Of a stretch of 64,000 nt of DNA, positions 16,615 to 25,688 are shown piece by piece. The stretch lies in the NCBI GenBank assembly GCA_013298565.1, contig JAAFIC010000004.1, positions 1 through 64,000 on the forward strand, given 5' to 3'. Each line of letters opens with the position of its first letter. Positions within the stretch are counted from its first letter, which is position 1. Position numbers and translations under genes: made by a program. The notes under the pieces are model-generated. The model was not told the DNA's origin. It did no database searches and saw nothing but the letters and a program-made list of their open reading frames with translations. The stretch is from Alphaproteobacteria bacterium (lineage in GTDB: Bacteria > Pseudomonadota > Alphaproteobacteria > Elsterales > Elsteraceae).

Positions 16615-18252
16615 TTGATCGCAAAAATGAGTATTTTCATTTCAGAAATACCAAAATCTCAATTGAATAAAGGAGATTATATATTCTTAGAATCTTCTAT
16701 TAACCGAAATCGTATTGCAAAATCCCTAGATTATATGAGCTTAAACTACGATACCAATCGCCCTGGTATAGGAAAAATTATACAAGTTGGAGAAAATTAC
16801 TTTCATGTGAAAATTTGGGAGCATATCTATAGAATTAAAAGATCAACACTTTCAAATACTGTACAGCGCGTTCATCCGTGGCTCTATCATCTCTCGTTTT
16901 ATTTTTGGGCAGAAACTTTGCTCCGCAGTGAAATTGCGGAATCTCAAATATTTTTACGGACATACAATAATAAATCTAACAGATTAACTTCTCTATGGCT
17001 AAAAAAAACACGCGGTTCTCTTCCTATAATTACCGCTCTTGACGGGCGAGTACGCTGGCCGATACTCCGTAGATTGCGTGCTGGTCTGCGTGTTCGTCTG
17101 GCGCGTTGGGGATTTTTTCCTTGGGCAGGTGGTTTTGGAGACTGGGGCCTCTTAATGGACCAAATTGGGGTTGAAATTTCATTTGAATATCATGGCATCG
17201 ACCGTATTCTTTGGTTAAATCAAATCCGTCTTCATCGCAACGGAAACATACACCTAACCGGCATTGACTTAGAGGAAGAGGAAATACGGACTTATAGGCT
17301 TGATAAAATTTATAATGTTTCAGTTCCGGGCGCAGAAAATTTTAATTCAGATGATTTTTATTGGGAAATTTACTCGTTAGTGCACTCCCGCCGTTCCTGG
17401 AAAGGTATCTGGGATAATTTGCAAGACCAAAATAAACGGCCAACTTCTCCAGATTTCGGTTTCCTCGGTCTCTCAATCGAGGCTATTGGTAACTATACAA
17501 GACGAATCATAAAAATACCGTCTCATTTTCGGAATTTAAGATTAAAACTAAAGGAGAGTTATGCCCGATTGAAATATCGCTGCCGGCGGTTCTCTCGGCG
17601 AATTATTGGGGTTTGGCGATACCGTACAGCCCCTCCCCTTGCTCTTCGAGTATCTTACGGGGCAAAAAATCAATTTCTCACACGCTTAAAAACGGCAATT
17701 CTTAATTTGCAACAAAAGAAAATAGAACACATAACATGTTTACATACATTGAAGTCTATTGTTGGAAATACATTTCTAAGTCGATTTTATCTTAAATTTT
17801 TATTAGAAGCTGTAATTATTGAGGCGCGCAACGATGAGATGATTTCCAAAAAAGATCTTTCTTTATTAACTGATATTTTAACGCTATCCTTCAGTATTGG
17901 CACTCATATTACCTTGGCTCAACGGCAAAAAGCATACACGCTTTATGAAGAAGCTTATGGGCGTCAGCCCGGCATGATAAGATTACGCGGCGGTCAATTT
18001 AGGCGTCGTGGGCAGAGCCGTTTTTTATTGTTCGCTGAGTCTTATCTGGCCTCCCTTTATAATTTAACACCTAACCTCCCGCCGCACCGGGATTTAGAGG
18101 CTCACGAGGCTCCGTACTGGGAAAGTTTTTATCGAGCCAACGCCTATTTTCTAAGTTCTTGGAGCCGTAAGCGCTTTACGTTTGACGCTAAGACTGTGGT
18201 TAGATTGAAACTTATCGTGGCTTGGTGGTCAGACCCCGCCGACGCCCCTTGA
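16615..18252 (+). CDS. Uncharacterised AT-rich 545-aa protein with a WYL-like segment
   Basis: I do not recognise this protein as a whole. It is clearly more AT-rich than both neighbours, uses rare-looking codons (ATA, AGA, TTA) and is strongly basic, all signs of horizontal acquisition. Residues about 184-235 look like a WYL-type beta-barrel: a VEISFEYHG strand, alternating strands, then RTYRLDKI, the typical R-x-(F/Y)-R-L-D-(K/R)-I ending. The flanks carry many Arg/Lys and aromatic residues, and a helical region near 400-440 (LLEAVIIEARNDEMISKK) is faintly TerB-like. The TTG start at 16615 has GGAGG at 8 nt inside the previous gene; an ATG at 16627 is the alternative. Confidence 0.75.
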   Translation: MIAKMSIFISEIPKSQLNKGDYIFLESSINRNRIAKSLDYMSLNYDTNRPGIGKIIQVGENYFHVKIWEHIYRIKRSTLSNTVQRVHPWLYHLSFYFWAETLLRSEIAESQIFLRTYNNKSNRLTSLWLKKTRGSLPIITALDGRVRWPILRRLRAGLRVRLARWGFFPWAGGFGDWGLLMDQIGVEISFEYHGIDRILWLNQIRLHRNGNIHLTGIDLEEEEIRTYRLDKIYNVSVPGAENFNSDDFYWEIYSLVHSRRSWKGIWDNLQDQNKRPTSPDFGFLGLSIEAIGNYTRRIIKIPSHFRNLRLKLKESYARLKYRCRRFSRRIIGVWRYRTAPPLALRVSYGAKNQFLTRLKTAILNLQQKKIEHITCLHTLKSIVGNTFLSRFYLKFLLEAVIIEARNDEMISKKDLSLLTDILTLSFSIGTHITLAQRQKAYTLYEEAYGRQPGMIRLRGGQFRRRGQSRFLLFAESYLASLYNLTPNLPPHRDLEAHEAPYWESFYRANAYFLSSWSRKRFTFDAKTVVRLKLIVAWWSDPADAP

Positions 18253-18311
18253 TCCCGCCTCCCGCTCCGCTATGATCTCGGCAGCTTTGGCCCCCGAGGA
18301 AAGATTCTGCC

Positions 18312-18503
18312 ATGACTGTCGCACTTAAGCCGGTCGAAACCATTCTGGTTGATACCTCCACTATCCCGTGTGATGGCGACGGCGGGGCACTGGGGCATCC
18401 GCGCGTCTATCTCAATATCGAAGCGGCAGGCCGGGTTGAATGCCCCTACTGTGGGCGGGAATATGTGTTGAGAGAGGGCGCGAAGAGCCACGCGGGCCAT
18501 TAA
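18312..18503 (+). CDS. CHCC zinc-finger protein (NDUFS6-like)
   Basis: This 63-aa protein has the C-H-C-C arrangement of the zf-CHCC family: Cys in STIPCDGD, His in LGHPRVY, and the pair CPYC. Homologues include the mitochondrial complex I subunit NDUFS6, and the alphaproteobacterial proteins are thought to bind zinc in a complex I-related role. The gene ends 4 nt before the polA GTG start, so the two are probably cotranscribed. Confidence 0.9.
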   Translation: MTVALKPVETILVDTSTIPCDGDGGALGHPRVYLNIEAAGRVECPYCGREYVLREGAKSHAGH

Positions 18504-18507
18504 TTCC

Positions 18508-21312
18508 GTGACCCAAAACACCGTGACTGGCAAGACTCTCTATCTCGTCGATGGCTCGGGCTTTATTTTCCGCGCCTATCACGCGCTGCCGCCAATGTCC
18601 CGCCCTGATGGCGTACAGGTGAACGCCGTCTATGGCTTCACCAATATGTTGGCCCGGCTGCTGGGCGATGCGGGGGCCGAGCGGGTGGCGGTGATTTTCG
18701 ACGTGTCGCGCCAGTCGTTTCGCACGGAGCTTTATCCGCAGTACAAAGCGCACCGCCCGCCCGCACCGGAAGATTTAATCCCGCAGTTCGCGCTGATCCG
18801 GGAGGCGACGCGCGCCTTCAATGTCCCCGCGATTGAGCTTGAGGGATTCGAGGCCGACGATTTGATCGCCGCTTATGCCGCCGCCGAAATCGCGGAAGGC
18901 GGCGATGTGATTATCGTCTCCTCCGATAAGGATTTGATGCAGCTTATCCGCCCCGGCGTGTCGCTGCTCGATCCGATGAAGAACAAGCCGATTGGCGTGG
19001 CGGAAGTGCTGGAGAAATTCGGGGTTCCGCCGGAGAAAGTCGTCGATGTGCAGGCGCTCATGGGCGATAGTACCGATAATGTGCCGGGCGTGCCGGGTAT
19101 CGGCCAGAAAACCGCCGCCGAGCTGATTAATCTTTATGGCGATCTCGATACGCTGCTGGCGCGGGCGGGGGAAATCAAACAACCCAAACGCCGCCAAAGC
19201 CTAATCGACCACGCCGATCTTGCCCGCATTTCGCGTGAACTCGTGCGCCTGCGCGAAGACGCCCCCCTGCCGGTGGCATTGCCAGAGCTTGATAAGCGCA
19301 CGCCTGACGCGGACGTGCTGAAAGAATTTCTGATCGCGCAGAATTTCCGCTCGCTGCTCTCAAAACTACTCGGGCCGGAGGGGGTGAAACTCGCCGTTGC
19401 CCGCGCTGCTGCCACGCCTGCCCCCACCGTCGCCCCCGCTTCCGGCAGTGTAACGCTGCCGACGCCCGTCGATGCTCCCCGGAATTACGAACTTGTGCAA
19501 ACGCGCGACCGGCTGGACCACTGGATCGCCCGCGCCCATGCGGTTGGCACCGTCGCGTTCGATACGGAAACGACCAGCCTCAATGCCGCCTCCGCAAGCC
19601 TCGTCGGCGTTTCGTTGGCGGTCGCACCGGGGGAAGCCTGCTATATCCCGCTCGGCCACGGCACGCCCGGCGGGCAACTCGATCTCGGCGGCGACCGCCC
19701 GCAGCAGCTTCCGTTGATCGAGGCGCTGGACGCGCTGAAACCGCTGTTGCTCGACCAAAGCGTGCTCAAAATCGGCCAGAATCTGAAGTACGATATGGTC
19801 GTGCTCGAAAAATACGGCGTGGCGATTGCGCCTTACGACGATACGATGCTGTTGTCCTACGTGCTCGATGGCGGCAAGCACGGGCATGGAATGGATGAGT
19901 TGGCCGACCGCCACCTCGGCATCACCACGATTTCCTATGAGGACGTGTGCGGCAAGGGCAAGAAGCAGATCGGCTTTGCCGAAGTGGCGTTGGACCGCGC
20001 CCTCGCCTATGCCGCCGAAGATGCCGATGTTACCCTGCGCCTGCATTCGGTGCTAAAAGCTCGGTTGCTGCTGGAGCGGCAAGTGCATCTTTACGAGAGC
20101 ATCGACCGGCCCATCCCAACGATTATCACGGCGATGGAAACCACTGGCGCGCTGCTGGACCGCACCCGCCTGCGCGAACTTTCCACCGATTTCGGGCAAC
20201 GCATGGCGGTGCTGGAAAGCCAGATTCACGATGCGGCGGGGGAAGTGTTCAACATCGCCTCGCCAAAGCAGTTGGGCGAAATCCTGTTCGGCAAACTCGG
20301 CCTCGCCGACCAGGGCAAGACCAGCAAAACCGATAATTATTCAACCTCTGTAGACGTGCTGGAAGAGTTGCGCGCCAGTCACCCCGTGCCGGGGCTGGTG
20401 CTGGAGTATCGGCAGTTAGCGAAGCTGAAATCCACCTATGCCGACGCCCTGGTAGAGCAAATCAACCCGCGCACAGGCCGGGTTCACACCAGCTTCGCCC
20501 TGGCGCTGACCACCACGGGGCGGTTGTCGTCGTCCGACCCGAATTTGCAGAATATCCCTATTCGTACGGAAGAGGGCCGCAAAATCCGCGAAGCCTTCAT
20601 TGCGCCGGACGGGCATAAACTGATTGCCATCGACTATAGCCAGATCGAATTGCGCCTGTTGGCCGAAGTCGCGGGTATTGATGCGTTGAAAGAAGCCTTC
20701 GCCGCTGGCGTGGATATTCACGCGCTTACCGCCTCGCAGGTGTTCGATGTGCCGTTGGAGACGATGGATAAGGAAACCCGGCGCAAGGCGAAAGCCATCA
20801 ACTTCGGCATTATTTACGGCATGAGTGCGTTCGGCCTCGCCCAGAATATCGGCGTTAGCCAGGGCCAAGCGCAGGCGTTCATCCGGGCCTATTTCGAGCG
20901 CTACCCCGGCATTCGGGCGTATATGGACCGAATGAAGGCGTTCGCCAAAGAGCATCAGTTCGTCACAACCCTGTTTGGGCGGCGCTGCTGGGTGCCGACG
21001 ATTGCCGATAAAAATGCCGCCCGCCGCAGCTTCGCCGAACGCCAAGCCATCAACGCCCCCCTGCAAGGCACTGCCGCCGACATCATGAAGCGGGCGATGA
21101 TTAAGGTTTCAGCAACGCTCGCCGAAACCAAACTGCCCGCGAAAATGATCTTAACCGTTCACGACGAACTTTTGTTCGAGGTGCCGGATAGCCATATCGA
21201 GGACGCCATTGCCATCTTAAGCCCAGTGATGGAAAACGCTGCCGGGTCTGTGGTATCGGTACCCCTGATTTGTGAAGCCGGGGTCGGCCAGACCTGGGCT
21301 TCAGCGCACTAG
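18508..21312 (+). CDS. polA: DNA polymerase I
   Basis: This 934-aa enzyme has all three domains. The 5'-3' exonuclease is at about 1-290 (YLVDGSGFIFRAYHALPP; GDSTDNVPGVPGIGQKTA). The 3'-5' proofreading domain is at about 330-530, with an intact DTETTSLN motif, and the polymerase domain runs to the end (AIDYSQIELRLLAEVAGI; RRKAKAINFGIIYGMSAFGL; the palm motif VHDELLFEVP). It acts in Okazaki fragment maturation and repair. The GTG at 18508 directly after the zinc-finger gene is the natural start. Confidence 0.97.
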   Translation: MTQNTVTGKTLYLVDGSGFIFRAYHALPPMSRPDGVQVNAVYGFTNMLARLLGDAGAERVAVIFDVSRQSFRTELYPQYKAHRPPAPEDLIPQFALIREATRAFNVPAIELEGFEADDLIAAYAAAEIAEGGDVIIVSSDKDLMQLIRPGVSLLDPMKNKPIGVAEVLEKFGVPPEKVVDVQALMGDSTDNVPGVPGIGQKTAAELINLYGDLDTLLARAGEIKQPKRRQSLIDHADLARISRELVRLREDAPLPVALPELDKRTPDADVLKEFLIAQNFRSLLSKLLGPEGVKLAVARAAATPAPTVAPASGSVTLPTPVDAPRNYELVQTRDRLDHWIARAHAVGTVAFDTETTSLNAASASLVGVSLAVAPGEACYIPLGHGTPGGQLDLGGDRPQQLPLIEALDALKPLLLDQSVLKIGQNLKYDMVVLEKYGVAIAPYDDTMLLSYVLDGGKHGHGMDELADRHLGITTISYEDVCGKGKKQIGFAEVALDRALAYAAEDADVTLRLHSVLKARLLLERQVHLYESIDRPIPTIITAMETTGALLDRTRLRELSTDFGQRMAVLESQIHDAAGEVFNIASPKQLGEILFGKLGLADQGKTSKTDNYSTSVDVLEELRASHPVPGLVLEYRQLAKLKSTYADALVEQINPRTGRVHTSFALALTTTGRLSSSDPNLQNIPIRTEEGRKIREAFIAPDGHKLIAIDYSQIELRLLAEVAGIDALKEAFAAGVDIHALTASQVFDVPLETMDKETRRKAKAINFGIIYGMSAFGLAQNIGVSQGQAQAFIRAYFERYPGIRAYMDRMKAFAKEHQFVTTLFGRRCWVPTIADKNAARRSFAERQAINAPLQGTAADIMKRAMIKVSATLAETKLPAKMILTVHDELLFEVPDSHIEDAIAILSPVMENAAGSVVSVPLICEAGVGQTWASAH

Positions 21313-21332
21313 TTTTTAACGAGGTAGAGACA

Positions 21333-21821
21333 ATGGTTGAGATTGCCGATCGCGAGAATGCGCTGTTTCTGGAACTGAAAGATGGCCGCGTGACCATCGA
21401 GCTTTACCCAGAGAGTGCGCCGAACCATGTGGCGCGGATTAAGGAATTGGTTCGCGAAGGCTTTTACGATGGCATCGTGTTCCACCGCGTTATCGAAGGC
21501 TTCATGGCCCAAACCGGCGATCCTACCGGCAGCGGTTCGGGCGGCTCGGGCAAGAAGTTGAAGGCGGAGTTCAACGACCGCAAGCACGTGAAAGGCACCT
21601 GCTCCATGGCGCGCGCCGCAAGCCCGGATAGCGGCGATAGCCAATGGTTCATTTGCTTTGGCACAACACCGCACCTGAATGGGCAATATACGGCGTGGGG
21701 CCAAGTGATCGACGGCTTAGAGCATGTGGACGCCATTAAGCGCGGTGCCCCCGGCTCGGGTTCGGTGAAAGACCCGGATAAAATCGTTTCGCTGAAGGTG
21801 GCCGCCGATGTGGCTGAATAA
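21333..21821 (+). CDS. ppiB: Peptidyl-prolyl isomerase, cytoplasmic cyclophilin
   Basis: This 162-aa cyclophilin has no signal peptide. Core motifs are GIVFHRVIEGFMAQTGDPTG, GTCSMARAASPDSGDSQWFI and GQYTAWGQVIDG. The FHRVI arginine and the SQ-FI glutamine that form the active site are present. It folds proline-containing proteins in the cytoplasm. It overlaps the next gene by 14 nt. Confidence 0.93.
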   Translation: MVEIADRENALFLELKDGRVTIELYPESAPNHVARIKELVREGFYDGIVFHRVIEGFMAQTGDPTGSGSGGSGKKLKAEFNDRKHVKGTCSMARAASPDSGDSQWFICFGTTPHLNGQYTAWGQVIDGLEHVDAIKRGAPGSGSVKDPDKIVSLKVAADVAE

Positions 21822-22368
21822 CCTCTCCCGCCGCCTGCTGCTCGCGGGGGCCGTCAGCCTATCACTGCTGGCGCTGCCTGCGATGGCGGCTCCCGCGCCT
21901 GAAAATATCCTCGTGCTGGAGCTTTCCACTGGCCCGGTCGTGATCGAAATGCGCCCAGACTTGGCCCCCAAGCACGTCGCGCGCATTCGCGAGCTTGTGC
22001 GCCAGGGCTTCTACAATAACGTGGTGTTTCACCGCGTGATCGACGGGTTCATGGCCCAAGGTGGTGACCCTACCGGCACGGGCATGGGCGGTTCGGGCAT
22101 GAAGCTGCCGCGCGAGTTTAGCTCTGAGAAGCATCGGCGCGGTACGGTCTCAATGGCCCGCGCTCAAAGCCCAGATTCAGCCGATAGCCAGTTCTTCATC
22201 TGCTTCTCGGACGCGCCCAACCTTGATGGGCAATATACCATCTGGGGCCGGGTAACGTCGGGTATGGATGCGGTCGATAAGCTGCGGAAGGGCGATCCTG
22301 CCCGCAACGGCGTTGTCGCCAACCCGGATAAAATCGTGAGCGCCTTTATTCAGGCCGATAAGAAATAG
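21808..22368 (+). CDS. ppiA: Peptidyl-prolyl isomerase, exported cyclophilin
   Basis: This 186-aa cyclophilin has an N-terminal signal peptide (LLLAGAVSLSLLALPAMAAP), so it is periplasmic. The catalytic segments NVVFHRVIDGFMAQGGDPTG and GTVSMARAQSPDSADSQFFI closely resemble the preceding cytoplasmic enzyme, indicating tandem duplication followed by gain of a secretion signal. The 14-nt overlap with ppiB implies coupled translation. A strong hairpin follows the stop. Confidence 0.93.
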   Translation: MWLNNLSRRLLLAGAVSLSLLALPAMAAPAPENILVLELSTGPVVIEMRPDLAPKHVARIRELVRQGFYNNVVFHRVIDGFMAQGGDPTGTGMGGSGMKLPREFSSEKHRRGTVSMARAQSPDSADSQFFICFSDAPNLDGQYTIWGRVTSGMDAVDKLRKGDPARNGVVANPDKIVSAFIQADKK

Positions 22369-22376
22369 TGCGCCTG

Positions 22377-22407
22377 CCCTCCCCCCTCCCCGCGTGAGGG
22401 GGGAGGG
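22377..22407 (+). terminator. Strong GC hairpin after the cyclophilin genes
   Basis: CCCTCCCCCCTC (22377-22388) pairs perfectly with GAGGGGGGAGGG (22396-22407) across a 7-nt loop. No U-tract follows, so it is either a processing-stabilising 3' hairpin or an imperfect terminator at the end of the polA-ppiB-ppiA unit. Confidence 0.55.
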
Positions 22408-22525
22408 GGTTATGGCCCTGTTCGCTTGATTGGGGTTTGTGCAATGCGCCGGTTTGCCGAACGCGAATCTATGCTACAGTCTTCGCTAACGAAGAATGAG
22501 AGACGCCCAGAGGGAAGGTTACGTG

Positions 22526-23173
22526 ATGTCAAACCCGCAATCGGTTTCCCCGCACGCATCGGCCCAAGCAACGGGAAGCGATTCTAAGCGGCAGATTACG
22601 ATCAAGAAATACGCCAATCGCCGCCTGTATAATACAGCGACCTCTAGCTATGTAACACTCGATACCCTGTGCCAAATGGTGAAGGACGATGTGGATTTTG
22701 TCGTCTACGACGCTAAAACCAGCGACGACATTACCCGGCAAGTCCTCACGCAGATTATTGTGGAAGAAGAAAGTAAGGGGCAAAACATGCTTCCCATCAG
22801 CTTCTTGCGTCAATTGATCGGCCTCTATGGTGACAATATGCAATGGCTGGTACCAAGCTATCTTGAAACGGCTATGCAGAGCTTCGCCCGCAATCAGGGG
22901 GAAATGCGCCAATATTTTCAAGAATCCTTCGGCAGCCTGTTTCCGTTTGGCTCTTTCGATCACATGAGCAAGCAGAATATTGCTATGGTCGAACGGGCAA
23001 TGCGGATGTTCACCCCCTTCGGCGCGCCGGGCGTTGGCAGTGACGGCAAACCGCAAGCCGGTCCCGCGTCGGCAGGCCAACCCGTTCAGGTGTTGGACCT
23101 AAAACGGCAGTTGGATGCGCTGCAAGCGCAGATTGAACAGTTGAACCCCGGCACTAAAGCCGAAAAGCCCTAA
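22526..23173 (+). CDS. phaR: Polyhydroxyalkanoate synthesis repressor PhaR
   Basis: This 215-aa protein begins, after a variable Ser/Gln-rich head, with the diagnostic KRQITIKKYANRRLYNT. The PHB accumulation regulator DNA-binding domain follows (TSSYVTLDTLCQMVKDDVDF, then DITRQVLTQIIVEEESKG). Two phasin-interaction type repeats follow, and a C-terminal coiled coil (LKRQLDALQAQIEQL). PhaR represses phasin and synthesis genes and is released by binding nascent PHB granules, so the organism probably makes PHB. The ATG at 22526 has GGAAGG at 7 nt. Confidence 0.93.
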   Translation: MSNPQSVSPHASAQATGSDSKRQITIKKYANRRLYNTATSSYVTLDTLCQMVKDDVDFVVYDAKTSDDITRQVLTQIIVEEESKGQNMLPISFLRQLIGLYGDNMQWLVPSYLETAMQSFARNQGEMRQYFQESFGSLFPFGSFDHMSKQNIAMVERAMRMFTPFGAPGVGSDGKPQAGPASAGQPVQVLDLKRQLDALQAQIEQLNPGTKAEKP

Positions 23174-23200
23174 GTCTCCAGCCGGGCGGCAGGCGCTACG

Positions 23201-23533
23201 ATGGTCGCGATCACCCCCATCACCTACCAGCCGATCGCCCCGACCCGGCCCATCCGCCGCCGTCAGCCGGAGGCGGAAGAGCATCAGGACGAAAAGCGCA
23301 CTGAGGAGGCGACGGCGGGGGCACATACCGCCCGCCCCACCTTCGATCTTGACAGCGAACAGGAAGATTTGGCCGACCCGCGCCAGCGCCGCCGCTCCAA
23401 GGGCCTCGCTCTGGTAGCAGCCCAAGTGACATTCCAGGCGCAACAGTTCGCCCAAGAGCATCTCGGCAGCGGCCTGTATTACGAACCTTGGGGCCTTGTC
23501 ACGGCAGCCTATAAGCGCTGGGAAGAGCGTTAG
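23201..23533 (+). CDS. Small hypothetical protein
   Basis: This 110-aa protein of unknown function has a Pro/Arg-rich start (PIAPTRPIRRRQPEAEE), a charged middle, and a better conserved-looking C-terminus (FDLDSEQEDLADPRQRRRSK, then AAQVTFQAQQFAQEHLGSG). It has no signal peptide or membrane segment. Codon usage matches the neighbours, which argues for a real gene. It ends with a 4-nt convergent overlap on the DUF2306 gene. No function is inferred. Confidence 0.6.
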   Translation: MVAITPITYQPIAPTRPIRRRQPEAEEHQDEKRTEEATAGAHTARPTFDLDSEQEDLADPRQRRRSKGLALVAAQVTFQAQQFAQEHLGSGLYYEPWGLVTAAYKRWEER

Positions 23534-24030
23534 GGTTTGTGCTGCTTGGCCGCGCCAGCATAGGTGGGCCGCCAGATCAGCCGATCCAGAAACTCCATCG
23601 CGCCCTGAGTGAGAATCAACAGTACAATCGTTGCCGGAAAAATGATCTCCCGCAGGCTCTCGCCAAGAATACCGGGAAGCACTCGAAGCGCCAGCGCGAT
23701 CAGCAGCCCGGTGTACGCGCCAGACATACTGCGGTAATGAATAATCAGCCAAGTGGGGTTGCGCGTGCGCCGCCACCGCATTAACGCGAAAGTTCCAAGA
23801 CTCACGGCCACCAGCGTTACCAGCGACAGAACATGCAGAAAATTGAACCCACCGGTTAACCCATAAAGGAGCAGCCCGGTTGCCCCGGTCACGAACAGCC
23901 CAAAGGCGGAGAGAATGCCCAAGCGACGGTGCCAGGCATTGCCTTTGCGCGGCAGAGCATAAAGGATAGCCCCGCATCCGAGCGCCAAAACCGCGCTGGC
24001 GACGTGCAGGGTAAGAGGATCGAAGGTCAT
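23530..24030 (-). CDS. DUF2306 membrane protein
   Basis: This 166-aa protein has four to five membrane helices and histidines at conserved positions (AWHRRLGILSAFGLF, and IIHYRSMSGAYTGLLIAL), typical of the DUF2306 family of predicted haem- or quinone-binding membrane proteins. Its role is unknown. Its start codon overlaps the start codon of the LytTR regulator on the other strand (CAT/ATG share two bases), so promoters of each gene must lie inside the other. This suggests linked control. Confidence 0.75.
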   Translation of the reverse strand: MTFDPLTLHVASAVLALGCGAILYALPRKGNAWHRRLGILSAFGLFVTGATGLLLYGLTGGFNFLHVLSLVTLVAVSLGTFALMRWRRTRNPTWLIIHYRSMSGAYTGLLIALALRVLPGILGESLREIIFPATIVLLILTQGAMEFLDRLIWRPTYAGAAKQHKP

Positions 24031-24880
24031 GGAACTATCTCCAGCAAGGTTCAGAATGCTCTTTGTCGTGGCGGCGGGGGTTGGGGTGTTTCTGGCATTT
24101 CTCGGCCCGTTCGGCAGTTATGGCGCGCCCCTACCCGACCGTCTGGTGTTCTGGATCACCTCGGTCGTGGCGGGAACTGGCCTGTCGGCGCTGACCACGC
24201 TGCTGCTCCCCGTTCGCTGGCGGGGTCACTCCGGCCCGGTCTATGTGCTGACCGCGACAGCCCTGGTGACGCCGCTGCAAACCCTCGTGGTGCAACTGCT
24301 GCTGCCGCTGATTGCGCCGCCGCAGGTCGTAGCCGAAATGGGCTTCTGGCAGGAACTGCCCAACGTGGCCGTGTTGATGCTGATTGGCACCAGCGCAGCG
24401 TGGTTTTTCCAAACTCGTCCCAAAATTACGGCCCGCCCGCCCGTCGAAACCGTCGCCCCCGCCCCCGAAACCTCCCCCTTCTTTGCGCGCCTGCCGCGTG
24501 CTCTCGGCACGCAGGTGCTGTGCCTTGAGATGGAAGACCATTACCTGCGCGCTCATACACCCTTGGGCAACGCCCTGATCTTGATGCGCTTGCGCGATGC
24601 TGTGACCGAGTTGCGCGCGGTGCCGGGAACACAGGTTCATAAAAGCTGGTGGGTGGCCCGCGCGGCGCTTGCCGGGGCCGAACGCGGTAAAAGCGGCTGG
24701 GAATTGATTCTCACCGATGGGCGGCGCGTACCCGTTGGGCGCACCTATCGGCCCGCACTGGTGGCGGAAGGATGGTTGCCGGGGAGCAGGAAGGGAGATG
24801 AGGCAGGACATGGCTCCCAGGTAACAGACCCGCTAGAAAACCCAAGCGCCTCTTCGGGAAACGCGCGGATTTCGTCGTAA
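24029..24880 (+). CDS. Membrane-bound LytTR-family transcriptional regulator
   Basis: This 283-aa protein has four predicted membrane helices in the first 130 residues, a Pro-rich linker, and a C-terminal LytTR DNA-binding domain (about 160-250). Conserved LytTR features are LCLEMEDHYLRAHTPLG, a VHKSWWVARAAL segment and a WELILTDGRRVPVGRTYRP strand pair. No receiver domain is present, so it is a one-component membrane regulator, a form often found beside the membrane protein it regulates, here DUF2306. Confidence 0.88.
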   Translation: MELSPARFRMLFVVAAGVGVFLAFLGPFGSYGAPLPDRLVFWITSVVAGTGLSALTTLLLPVRWRGHSGPVYVLTATALVTPLQTLVVQLLLPLIAPPQVVAEMGFWQELPNVAVLMLIGTSAAWFFQTRPKITARPPVETVAPAPETSPFFARLPRALGTQVLCLEMEDHYLRAHTPLGNALILMRLRDAVTELRAVPGTQVHKSWWVARAALAGAERGKSGWELILTDGRRVPVGRTYRPALVAEGWLPGSRKGDEAGHGSQVTDPLENPSASSGNARISS

Positions 24881-24929
24881 ACGTCCCGCCGTGCTGTTCG
24901 CGCTTCGTAAAAAGCGCTAGACTAATTTC

Positions 24930-25688
24930 ATGATCCGTCTGCTTCTTCTTCTGCTGCTGATGAGCCTTGCCCCTCCGGCCTTTGCCCAGCAACCCCACTG
25001 CCAGCTTCCCGAACGGCTGTCCACGCCCGCGCCCTGCCCAGATCGAGGCCGGGGAGACGGCGATACGGCGGCGCGCGGCCAACCGGGCGATTTCGATTTC
25101 TATGTGCTCGCCCTGTCTTGGTCGCCAGCCTACTGCGATCAAGTGCGGGACCGGGGTAGTGCCGATTTGCAATGCCGCCGCAACCATTTCGGGTTCGTGG
25201 TGCATGGGCTGTGGCCGCAGTATGGCCCCGGTCGCGGCAGCACTTGGCCGCAGTTTTGCACTCCTACGGCACCCGTGGCGGAAAACACGCTGCGCCGCGC
25301 CCTGTGCCTCATGCCGAGCGAGCGGCTGGTTCAGTGCCAATGGGCCAAGCACGGCACCTGTTCGGACCAAGCGACGCCCGACGCCTATCTCGATAAAATC
25401 CAACGGCTGATGGCAGGGTTGACCTTGCCCGACTTTGGCAAAGGGGGCAGCCGCACGGTGGCAGACATCGCCGAGGCTTTTGTCACAGCCAATACCGCAC
25501 GCGGCCTTACCCCTGCCCATCTTCGTCTTGATCTTGGTCGGGACGGGCGGTTAGAGGAAGTGCGGATTTGCTATGAGAAAAAGCTTAATCAGTTCCAAGC
25601 CTGTGGCGAGACCGTGGGCGGGTTCGATCCGGCGGATCGGCGGACCAGCGGGCGGCGCGTGCTAATCCGTGCGGTGACCCCATCATGA
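24930..25688 (+). CDS. Ribonuclease T2 family enzyme, exported
   Basis: This 252-aa protein has a signal peptide (LLLLLLMSLAPPAFAQ). Both catalytic segments are complete: FVVHGLWPQYGPG (CAS I) and WAKHGTCSDQ (CAS II), with the histidines and lysine in place, and several cysteines fit disulphide bonding. T2 enzymes cut RNA at low specificity through a 2',3'-cyclic phosphate, here in the periplasm, likely for nutrient scavenging. The stop codon overlaps the next gene in an ATGA. Confidence 0.92.
   Translation: MIRLLLLLLLMSLAPPAFAQQPHCQLPERLSTPAPCPDRGRGDGDTAARGQPGDFDFYVLALSWSPAYCDQVRDRGSADLQCRRNHFGFVVHGLWPQYGPGRGSTWPQFCTPTAPVAENTLRRALCLMPSERLVQCQWAKHGTCSDQATPDAYLDKIQRLMAGLTLPDFGKGGSRTVADIAEAFVTANTARGLTPAHLRLDLGRDGRLEEVRICYEKKLNQFQACGETVGGFDPADRRTSGRRVLIRAVTPS

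Noticed and set aside
22377-22407. Canonical Rho-independent terminator
   Set aside because: The stem is strong, but no U-tract follows, so I list it only as a hairpin with moderate confidence.
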